Below the pieces are notes generated by a model. It saw nothing but the letters and a program-made list of their open reading frames with translations, was not told the origin of the DNA and searched no databases. This document shows, piece after piece, positions 7,701-12,232 of a DNA stretch of 12,232 nt. How positions within the stretch are numbered: position 1 is the stretch's first letter; each line of letters starts with the position of its first letter. The position numbers were made by a program, and so were the translations under genes. The DNA comes from Cephalothrix simula (Eukaryota > Nemertea > Palaeonemertea > Archinemertea > Cephalotrichidae), in contig JAXIUW010188625.1 of assembly GCA_035591015.1 (NCBI GenBank), forward strand, positions 1 to 12,232. The letters run 5' to 3'.

Positions 7701-9951
7701 TTGTCTTAAATCAAGTGAAAGTCGACCTGAGGTTACTGTTGAACGCCCAAAACCACCCATTAAGCAAGGAACTTTCACACGTGATCAACCTGTTACTGAT
7801 AATGCGCCGAAAATTTCCCCAAATATTTCACCGGAAAATACACAGCGTAGGCAACCGAGTAAGATTGCCGTAAAGGGGATCCCTCGCCGAGCTGATACTC
7901 GTGGAGCTGACACTCGTGGGAGATCGGAAACTCCTGTATCAACTCCTAAAATAGCCACACCCTCTTCAAGGTCAAATTCAACGTCCAGTATCAAGAAGAC
8001 GCCTAGTAAACAAATCCTTACTAAGTCAGATAGTAACGCTAGCTTACAGAAAGGTAATAACTCGAGGTCAACAACACCAGGAAGTAGGAGACCGTCTATC
8101 GGAGCCTCTGTTACACCACCACGATGCGCGAGCCCAGTAAACCGTACTCCGACACCAAAATCGGGGACTGGAAAGAAGCAAGTTCAAAGTCGGATTGCGA
8201 ATATTTGGAAAAAGGATGAAACGCCATCATCATCAGAAAACAGTCCCGAAACACAAGAACAGCGTAAATCCCAGCTATCGCAGTATAGTCGGAATATAAT
8301 TAAACAAAAATCAGCTACAATCGGTGCTTTGCCTAGTCGTAAGAACTCCTTCGGGTCTCCTTTAAGTACGCCAACTTTAAGCCGAAGTTCAACTTACGAT
8401 AAATTAACTGTTATTTGTTCTGAGGGTAGTTCAAGTACTTCGGATTCTTTGCATAATATACCTGTAATAACGGATCTTTCGTTTAAACATTCTCCAAATT
8501 GCGACCAGGAAAGATCGTTAAACAAAAGTGACTCTGTAAATGATTCTAATACTGAGCAGTCAAACAAACTAGTAGAAAATAAACCTGAACAAAAAATTGA
8601 CTCTAGTACCTATGTGATTTGCCGGCAAAAATCGCGTAGTGATATTCCGGAAATAGGTAGTCCGGAAGGCTCAGAAGTTGCAGAAGAAAACCATATTGTT
8701 AAATCAGGATCGATTCAAGGCGTTTCGGATAAAATTTTAACCGTTAAACCATTGGAAAAATCAAGTTCGACCCCAGAAGTTAAACGTTCTGGGTCAAATT
8801 CAAAGATTGCTAAACCAGTATCGAAATTACCATCGCCTGTCAAGAGCCAAAGTTCAACATCGATTAAATCAGCTTCTAGTCTAAGTTCAGGAGCTTCCTC
8901 TAAGTCAATCGGGAGCATTTCGAGTTCGATGTCTGTGAAATCTGCCGAAACACCCCGAAAACGTGATTCGTCAAATTTAGACTTAAAATTATCACCAAGC
9001 ACAGACAGTATTTTAAAGGACAAACTTATCAAACCGAATCTGTCTGCGCTTACAAAAAGTGTTGGTTCCGGAAAATCCTTGTCCACGTCACTTCCGGGTT
9101 TTGGACATAAGGTTTCCGACGTAAAACCCGAAGTTAAAAGTGAAACTACAAAAGCAAAAGTTTCACTATTTAAAAAGGCAAAAACTCCCTCTAGACAAAC
9201 AAGTGAAGAGGTAGAAAGAGGTAGATCAGAAGAAAGGATGAAAAATGAAAAGGAAAGTGGCATAAATTCTGCTAAAACTAATAAAAACGCTGAAAAAAGT
9301 GCTAAAAATGATAAAAATAGTGAAAATGACTTTAAAAACGAAAAAGTAAAAAGTGAAAAAATTAAAAGTGATAAAAGGGACACTGAAAAAAATAGAGGGG
9401 ATAAAAAAGACGGTGAAAAAGTTAAATCGGAGGAAAAGGAGAAGAAGAAGAAGGGACTTTCATCATTTTTAAGAAAAAAGTCGGAAAAAAAGAAAAATTC
9501 TGAGACTGCAAAAACTCCATCTAGTGAAAAATCTGAAAGTTTTTCTGAGGTATGGCAGAAAACGGACACGAACACTGACTCTGCTGTGAGTACGCCTGAC
9601 TCTCTTGATAATCCGTTTGTATTTAAGGATGATTCTAATAATGGTGCTAAAGATAATGTAAAAAATAGCGTTTGCGTTTCTTCAGAAACGACGCCAATTA
9701 AACCAATATTGTCACCCAGTAAAAGTTCCCCTAAATTAAACCAATCCCCTAGTGCAATTGTTCAACCATTTAATTATAATCCAAATCAAAATGTGAAAGC
9801 GTATAATTCATTACCTTCTCCAACAAAATCCCTTACAAAAACTGAGATGTTAATGCAGAGGAGGCAATCTTTACTAAATAAAGCTTCAAAATCAACAGAA
9901 GAGAGCCCAATCGACCCCGAGAAGCGAGGCTGTATGGTGACAACAGTATAG
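998..9951 (+). CDS. APC: APC homologue, final coding exon (partial protein, N-terminus missing)
   Basis: The exon encodes 2983 complete codons after a split Gly and ends at TAG (9949-9951). Residues around 1060-1900 are strongly colinear with vertebrate APC armadillo repeats, for example MALTNLTFGD, ASVLRNLSWRAD, KKESTLKS and NACGTLWNLSAR. Then come two 15-aa repeats, eight 20-aa repeats plus a half copy, three SAMP-type motifs plus a decayed one, an acidic spacer, the basic domain (GPRITKPGEK) and a C-terminal VTTV. By family knowledge this is the cytoplasmic scaffold of the beta-catenin destruction complex (with Axin, GSK3 and CK1) and a microtubule and cell-cortex organiser. An apparent start at 1057 is only an in-frame GTG (Val) inside an armadillo repeat; the true start is on an upstream exon. 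If the N-terminus is as in human APC, the full protein would be near 3450 residues (inference), longer than human (2843). The extra length lies mostly in the acidic spacer and Lys/Ser tail. Codon use is even across the exon, with no frameshift. Confidence 0.97.
1852..1914 (+). other. Conserved post-armadillo segment RKQRALEAELEDQNLSET
   Basis: This closely matches the human sequence after the armadillo array (RKQKALEAELDAQHLSET). It probably forms a helix capping the array. From here to 2451 the protein is a Ser/Asn/Gln-rich linker with little recognisable conservation. Confidence 0.8.
2452..2553 (+). other. Two 15-aa beta-catenin-binding repeats
   Basis: Copy A is SDQPTDYSLVYAEHT (2452-2496). 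Copy B is SDQPIDFSNRYKDSE (2509-2553). Both match the APC 15-aa repeat core, for example human VDQPIDYSLKY. In characterised APC these bind beta-catenin constitutively without needing phosphorylation. Human APC has more copies. A weak third candidate (CKYGNEYSDHE near 2629-2661) lacks the QPxDYS core and I do not count it. Confidence 0.9.
2692..2760 (+). other. 20-aa repeat 1
   Basis: The core FCTEGTP is followed by NYLSTATSMNDLSVL. It has the E-G-T-P core and a Ser/Thr-rich half but lacks the FSR step of strong repeats. Its second half looks more like human repeat 4 (INFSTATSLSDLT) than human repeat 1, and it precedes the copy that aligns with human repeat 1, so it is probably an extra copy. 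Confidence 0.8.
2935..3000 (+). other. 20-aa repeat 2 (like human repeat 1)
   Basis: It reads YCTEGTPVCFSDQ followed by SSLSSLNVS and aligns with human repeat 1 (TYCVEDTPICFSRCSSLSSLS). The Ser cluster is the CK1/GSK3 phosphorylation site that raises beta-catenin affinity. The Arg after FS is replaced by Asp. Confidence 0.9.
3145..3324 (+). other. 20-aa repeat 3 plus beta-catenin inhibitory domain (CID / region B)
   Basis: VQETPLMFSRCSSLESLDSF is nearly identical to human repeat 2 (VQETPLMFSRCTSVSSLDSF), the divergent repeat reported not to bind beta-catenin. It is followed by a block matching the human sequence that defines the CID: HSSVISE and SPSELPDSP here, SSVQSE and SPSDLPDSP in human. 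In human APC and fly APC2 this region is needed for beta-catenin destruction although it does not bind it. Its conservation here, amid otherwise diverged sequence, is a strong family marker. Confidence 0.92.
3490..3552 (+). other. 20-aa repeat 4
   Basis: It reads YNVEDTPYNFSTA followed by ASLSPISF. By order and by the SAMP that follows, it corresponds to human repeat 3. The E-D-T-P core is intact. Confidence 0.85.
3703..3738 (+). other. SAMP motif 1 (Axin-binding)
   Basis: DILAACISSAMP is preceded by acidic residues and followed by a basic stretch (SARKVKK). This is the arrangement of human SAMP1 (ILEECIISAMP, then SRKAKK). SAMP motifs bind the RGS domain of Axin. Confidence 0.95.
3943..4005 (+). 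other. 20-aa repeat 5
   Basis: FDVEGTPQTFSKS is followed by GSFSDLSM. It matches human repeat 4 in order and in the second half (SDL-S/T). Confidence 0.88.
4105..4140 (+). other. SAMP motif 2 (Axin-binding)
   Basis: DLLSEVIQSAMP is followed by KTKVK. The SAMP core is intact, but the usual E-C-I is V-I-Q. Confidence 0.93.
4276..4329 (+). other. 20-aa repeat 6, degenerate
   Basis: The first half, YAIEGTPPKF, is intact. The second half is NLTASPSHK and lacks the SSLSSLS phosphorylation cluster. By family knowledge such a copy should bind beta-catenin weakly or not at all. Confidence 0.8.
4414..4473 (+). other. 20-aa repeat 7
   Basis: YGIEGTPVSFSRNDSLSSLS is a canonical copy, closest to human repeat 5 (IEGTPYCFSRNDSLSSL). 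It is followed by an acidic run, as in human. Confidence 0.93.
4495..4530 (+). other. Decayed SAMP-like motif
   Basis: EILQKLIQNGQN aligns residue by residue with DILAACISSAMP. The helix positions E-I-L and I are kept but S-A-M-P is changed to N-G-Q-N. It sits just after an acidic stretch following a 20-aa repeat, where a SAMP would be expected. Axin binding is unlikely. This is an inference from position and partial similarity. Confidence 0.5.
4672..4737 (+). other. 20-aa repeat 8
   Basis: FHVEGTPMCFSRN is followed by SPLSSLNSS. PKSFHVE-TP-CFSRNS is almost identical to human repeat 7, so this copy is one of the strongest matches. Confidence 0.95.
4834..4875 (+). other. Half 20-aa repeat (second half only)
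   Basis: HLSHNSSLSSLSID has the Ser cluster of a 20-aa repeat but no E-x-T-P half in front of it. It directly precedes SAMP 3 and resembles the human repeat 7 to SAMP3 junction (SSLSSLSIDSEDD). This suggests that duplication and loss split the original repeat. Confidence 0.7.
4900..4935 (+). other. SAMP motif 3, SALP variant
   Basis: ALLEECISSALP is followed by KTKPPK and matches human SAMP3 (LLQECISSAMPKKKK) except Met to Leu. A conservative Leu may preserve Axin binding; this is untested inference. Confidence 0.88.
5443..6660 (+). other. Long acidic Ser-rich spacer
   Basis: From DESDESGNEDEDY onward this part of APC is dominated by Asp, Glu, Ser and Asn, with many potential CK2-type sites (S-x-x-D/E). 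Just upstream (about 5311-5358) is a more ordered-looking patch, GPTFNWRRCHSEDSGFE, with aromatic and Arg residues. That patch only loosely resembles the human segment after SAMP3 (ENFDWKAIQEG). The spacer is probably disordered. Its job is unknown, and it accounts for part of the extra length over human APC. Confidence 0.75.
7231..7425 (+). repeat. Tandem 30-nt / 10-aa repeats (SGSK-E-VSKS) in the basic domain
   Basis: Three adjacent units, 7336-7365, 7366-7395 and 7396-7425, read SGSKIEVSKS, SGSKSEVSKS and PGSKNESMKT. Looser copies lie upstream (SGSKNNTTKS at 7231-7260 and GSKNDISKN from 7267). The unit is positively charged and Ser-rich, so copy-number change would alter length without breaking the frame. 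Confidence 0.85.
7888..7917 (+). repeat. Two 15-nt tandem units (R/G-ADTR)
   Basis: The units at 7888-7902 and 7903-7917 read RADTR and GADTR and differ at only a few bases. The small in-frame duplication looks recent. Confidence 0.75.
8638..8649 (+). other. Candidate SxIP end-binding-protein motif (SDIP)
   Basis: SDIP occurs in the context RQKSRSDIPEIG, with basic residues just before it, as EB1-binding SxIP motifs prefer. It is the only S-x-I-P I find in the C-terminal half. It lies well upstream of where human APC has SQIP, so homology to that site is doubtful. Confidence 0.45.
9442..9495 (+). other. Polybasic motif KKKKGLSSFLRKKSEKKK
   Basis: Two Lys clusters flank a hydrophobic GLSSFL core inside a Lys/Glu-rich tract (about 9220-9500). 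It could be a bipartite nuclear localisation signal or a membrane- or actin-binding basic patch. The sequence does not decide between these. Confidence 0.5.
9766..9948 (+). other. Conserved C-terminus: PFNYNP block and VTTV PDZ ligand
   Basis: PFNYNP at 9766-9783 is identical to the human block VTPFNYNP near the APC C-terminus. The protein ends MVTTV (VTTV at 9937-9948), a class I PDZ ligand (T-x-V-COOH) equivalent to human VTSV, which binds Dlg/Scribble-type PDZ domains. At the place of human SQIPTP the sequence reads YNSLPSPTK, so the EB1 motif is not conserved there. Confidence 0.9.
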
Positions 9952-10223
9952 CATTTATTATTTATAACCTTTTTGTTAAATTGTGCTATATGTGTAATAT
10001 GGATTTTTGCACATAATTCTTACCAAAAGTAAACTGAAAACAATATTGAAAGTTCAGAATGGCCAAGAATGCCATACAAATACAACTCCTAAAGTTATCT
10101 TATACATGTACACAGTACGAATGTGCAATTCATCGATATTAATCAGGTAACAATGTTTGTATATCATCAATGTCCATACCCATTGTCGCAAAATTCAATA
10201 TTACAAAGGTCTTACTTGTGCCA

Positions 10224-10355
10224 TTCCAGCTGACATTTAAAAATATGACTACGAGACCTCATTAATTATCTTAAAATTTAGTCTTACATTGTTTAGGAAA
10301 GGCTTTGTCTAAAAAGAAAGTCTTTTTTGACAAATGTCACATTTTTCAGCTGGAA
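10224..10355. repeat. Foldback in the 3' UTR with an inner hairpin
   Basis: TTCCAGCTGA (10224-10233) pairs with TCAGCTGGAA (10346-10355). Directly inside, CATTT (10234-10238) pairs with AAATG (10332-10336), leaving a 9-nt bulge on the 3' side. Within the enclosed segment, 10304-10317 and 10321-10334 form a 14-bp stem with one mismatch and a 3-nt loop. It could be an RNA structure or a foldback-element remnant. Confidence 0.6.
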
Positions 10356-10413
10356 GGTAAAATTTGATAATTCATATCTTTTTAATGATATTATGTTTTT
10401 GCTAATTATTTAC

Positions 10414-10419
10414 AATAAA
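10414..10419 (+). terminator. Polyadenylation signal AATAAA
   Basis: This canonical hexamer lies 463 nt past the stop codon. It is the only exact AATAAA on the + strand between the stop and the window end; an ATTAAA variant occurs at 10991-10996. The downstream sequence is T-rich but not strongly GT-rich. Confidence 0.6.
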
Positions 10420-10537
10420 ATGAATTCTAATCGTTTGATATCTAGTCACATTTTCATATCCTGACAATCGAGTGCCTCGTTTGACTCCTCCCCTTTAATC
10501 GGTGGGGTTAAACGGGGTGTCTCAAGAGAAACCTTTT

Positions 10538-10545
10538 TGTAAATA
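10538..10545 (+). promoter_or_regulatory. Possible Pumilio-binding site TGTAAATA
   Basis: The site is an exact match to the UGUANAUA Pumilio consensus. It lies about 120 nt past the proposed poly(A) signal, so it matters only if the transcript runs further. A single 8-nt match can arise by chance. Confidence 0.25.
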
Positions 10546-11340
10546 GTTATAATCGTATAAGTGCTAATTTTTTATGGCTTATAATTTGTTTATATGTGTA
10601 TAATGTATATTGTTTAGATGTGTGTTTGACAGAATCAAATGCCTTTATTATATCAAAAGTTTATCGAAGATGTTGATCTGTAAAATTAGGTTGTCTATCT
10701 TAATAACTTTGGACCGTGCCCATGAGTCAGTTACGTAACCTAGGTCCGGTTGGTTTTTTATGTCATTAGATTTTGTTTTTGTTTTCTATCAAAAATTAAT
10801 ATCAAACTGGCAATTTTTAAACCATGACTCTAATAAGCTAGGGTATCAATTTATTACGACTTTATTTTTTTTTCCTTAACATGCATTTCTGATAAATGGT
10901 ATATAGGCTTACCTTAAAAATATCTATCATTTGATCACCTTCTTGTAGTGCTGAAGTCTCTGTTAAAGATCAATTTAATCATATTTTTCGATTAAAATTG
11001 CTTTTAATTTGATCTCAATTTTTGTAGATGTACGTTTTAACCAATCACTTTTTTCGTGGGGTCAAGACCAAAAAGTGTGCCTCGTATTTAAATAATAAGA
11101 GGTGCATGGTATTCATTTTTATTCGAAAATTACCTTTTTTGTTCATATCAATGAAACAAAGATATATTATAAGAAAGATATGAAATTTTAGAATTGGTCG
11201 ATTTTACGCAACGAAGAGGCGTACTATAGAGTATAAGCTAGAAATAGATTCTACCATACTTGGTTGAAACCCTTTTTATCATATTTTTTCAATTGATACA
11301 TACTAGTAGTTGAAATAGTTGATAAGAGTGGTTGCAATAA

Positions 11341-11431
11341 GTTAGCGTTATAGCATGGCTTTTTGGGGGCATTTGAGGCAGTTGGGTACTACTGCCTCGT
11401 ATGGCCCCCAAAAAGCCATGCTATTACTAAT
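11341..11431. repeat. Strong 90-bp hairpin
   Basis: A perfect 20-bp stem pairs TAGCATGGCTTTTTGGGGGC (11351-11370) with 11404-11423. After a short mismatched step, a second perfect 7-bp stem (GAGGCAG 11375-11381 with CTGCCTC 11392-11398) closes a 10-nt loop. Weak pairing continues outwards (GTTAG with CTAAT). The near-perfect arms suggest a young foldback or MITE, or a small-RNA precursor. No clear target-site duplication is seen. Confidence 0.8.
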
Positions 11432-11634
11432 TTATGAAACTGTTTTAAAACCACTTTGATCTATTGAATTGCTCTTTTTATCTGCCATACATGTAAACGT
11501 TTTATAAGTAAGTGATGGTGATAGTTTTGGTTCATATCCAAAGGTAGGCCTACGCCAACGGCCAATTGTTCATTATTGATATCATTATTATATCTTATCA
11601 TCTTTGTTTCGAGTCAACCTCATATAGTTCCTCA

Positions 11635-11640
11635 ATAATA
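11635..11640. repeat. Left target-site duplication ATAATA
   Basis: It directly abuts the left end of the terminal-inverted-repeat element and is identical to 11901-11906. The low-complexity AT context slightly weakens the call. Confidence 0.6.
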
Positions 11641-11777
11641 GAGGGTATGGAAGGGGTCAAAACGGGATCGGGATACTAGTATGGCGAAAAATGTCCAGCC
11701 GGGATCGGGTTCCGTTGAAAATGATCGGGATCGGTCGGGGTGGCGGGATGGCTTACCAGGATCTCCGGAAATCTAGC

Positions 11778-11867
11778 GGGATCGGCATATCCCATTTTTA
11801 GCCTTGCCGGCTAAAACTGAGATATTCCGATCCCGGGATCGGAATATCTCAGTTTTAGCCTTGGCGG
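11778..11867. repeat. Three copies of a ~30-nt unit in +, -, + order
   Basis: The unit begins GGGATCGG, has an ATATC core and then TTTTAG. It occurs at 11778-11810 (+), 11802-11834 (-) and 11835-11867 (+). The first and third copies differ at about 4 of 33 positions. The second and third are perfect complements over 26 nt. Confidence 0.85.
11809..11860. repeat. Perfect 52-bp palindrome with no loop
   Basis: The arms 11809-11834 and 11835-11860 are exact reverse complements meeting at CCCGGG. Such a symmetric palindrome extrudes readily as a cruciform and is usually unstable in DNA replication. Confidence 0.93.
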
Positions 11868-11900
11868 GATCGGGAGCGATACCCACCCTTCTAGACCCTC

Positions 11901-11906
11901 ATAATA
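11901..11906. repeat. Right target-site duplication ATAATA
   Basis: It directly follows the ACCCTC end and matches the left copy. Confidence 0.6.
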
Positions 11907-12232
11907 GCTATGTTGTAGACAAATTACTATTATTTTTTCATTATTTTAAATGAAATAATATATATTTTTTTATTTGGGAACATGAACATTTATGTCTAAT
12001 CCAAATGCTGATGAAGCCCCCATGAAGCAAATATTTTAGGCCTGGTTAGGAAAAAATCCTATAGTGCGACGGTTTTTTATATTGTTTAACTTAGAATCAA
12101 TTTCCAAGCAAAAATGCAGCGAGTATCACACTCAGTTTACAATATTACACAATTCGATGAGGCACTGTAAAATGTACAAATTTCGGCCCCCCGTCGAGAT
12201 CTCCTAGAAGGGGCATCGGAACCCCTTAACCC
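11907..12232. other. AT-rich flank, no gene seen
   Basis: No coding frame or RNA gene is recognised. The last 50 nt turn GC-rich and contain a 6-bp inverted repeat (AAGGGG 12208-12213, CCCCTT 12222-12227). This may be the edge of another repeat that continues past the window. Confidence 0.5.

Larger units (their letters stand above)
6691..8340 (+). other. APC basic domain (Ser/Lys/Pro-rich)
   Basis: The domain opens with RRGPRITKPGEKKEE, matching human GPRILKPGEK. It continues with family landmarks: RGIPGTR (human HIPGVR), then KQGTFTRDQP near 7759-7788 (human RQSTFIKEAP), then NIWKKDE near 8200 (human GTWKREH). The composition switches abruptly from acidic to Lys/Arg/Ser/Pro-rich. In characterised APC this domain binds and bundles microtubules and nucleates actin. 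The C-terminal limit is approximate. Confidence 0.88.
9952..10450 (+). other. Probable 3' UTR of APC
   Basis: This is AT-rich sequence after the TAG stop with no open frame. Two ATTTA pentamers (9953-9957 and 9960-9964) follow the stop directly. The end is inferred from the only AATAAA in the downstream region (10414-10419), so cleavage would fall near 10430-10450. A longer alternative UTR cannot be excluded. Confidence 0.6.
10451..11640. other. Non-coding downstream DNA, no gene seen
   Basis: No open frame on either strand resembles a protein. The stretch is AT-rich with several inverted repeats: GATCAATTTAAT (10968-10979) against 11003-11014 (10 of 12 pairs), an 8-bp CACTTTTT stem near 11046-11078, the strong hairpin at 11341-11431, and a 10-bp palindrome GTAGGCCTAC at 11544-11553. 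No tRNA or rRNA is recognised. Confidence 0.7.
11641..11900. mobile_element. 260-bp MITE-like non-autonomous DNA element
   Basis: The element begins GAGGGT and ends ACCCTC as terminal inverted repeats; imperfect similarity continues inward (GGAAGGG on the left, CCACCCTTC on the right). It is flanked by ATAATA on both sides. It is GC-rich against AT-rich surroundings and carries many GGGATCGG or CCGATCCC motifs. It has no coding capacity. The superfamily is not assignable: a 6-bp duplication with GAGGGT ends does not match TA-, TTAA- or standard 8-bp hAT sites. Confidence 0.75.

Noticed and set aside
7215-7778. 187-codon antisense open frame
   Set aside because: Shadow of the Ser/Lys-rich repeats of the basic domain.
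8715-9575. 286-codon antisense open frame with long Phe/Ser runs, resembling a membrane protein
   Set aside because: Its Phe-rich stretches are the complement of sense Lys/Glu codons (AAA, GAA). No independent gene features are present.
10481-10521. Stem between CTCCCC and the GGGG runs at 10504-10517
   Set aside because: Pairing is short and interrupted; not convincing next to the stronger hairpins.
10730-10740. GTTACGTAAC palindrome as a bZIP-like site
   Set aside because: A single 10-bp palindrome in downstream DNA gives no support for a functional binding site.

Overview
The window holds one gene: most of the adenomatous polyposis coli (APC) homologue of an invertebrate animal, on the + strand. 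The organism call rests on four points: a spliceosomal 3' splice site, AT-rich non-coding DNA, a compact palindromic transposon remnant, and an APC protein with the full deuterostome/lophotrochozoan-type layout (15-aa repeats, 20-aa repeats, SAMP motifs, basic domain, C-terminal PDZ ligand). A bilaterian such as a mollusc, annelid, brachiopod or echinoderm fits best. Insects are unlikely, because their APC proteins lack the long C-terminal tail with a PDZ ligand. The phylum cannot be fixed from this sequence.

Layout. Positions 1-997 are the 3' part of an intron, with one imperfect 94-nt hairpin and no recognisable upstream exon. Positions 998-9951 are the last coding exon: a split Gly codon, 2983 full codons and a TAG stop. 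The exon encodes part of the armadillo domain (to about 1795), two 15-aa beta-catenin-binding repeats (2452-2553), a run of 20-aa repeats interleaved with Axin-binding SAMP motifs (2692-4935), a long acidic Ser-rich spacer (5443-6660), a Ser/Lys-rich basic domain opening with GPRITKPGEK (6691 to about 8340), and a Lys-rich tail ending in VTTV. The first part of the protein (coiled coil and start of the armadillo domain) lies on exons upstream of the window.

Downstream, 9952 to about 10450 is a probable 3' UTR with a single AATAAA at 10414. The remaining 1.8 kb shows no gene. It contains a strong 90-bp hairpin (11341-11431) and a 260-bp terminal-inverted-repeat element (11641-11900). That element is flanked by a 6-bp ATAATA duplication and contains a perfect loop-less 52-bp palindrome.

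Function. The protein is expected to act as the scaffold of the beta-catenin destruction complex in Wnt signalling: the 15- and 20-aa repeats hold beta-catenin, SAMP motifs hold Axin, and the basic and C-terminal parts contact microtubules and PDZ proteins. I found no new multi-gene system. The points of interest are the arrangement and decay of the repeats inside APC, the intron pattern, and the small foldback elements around the gene.
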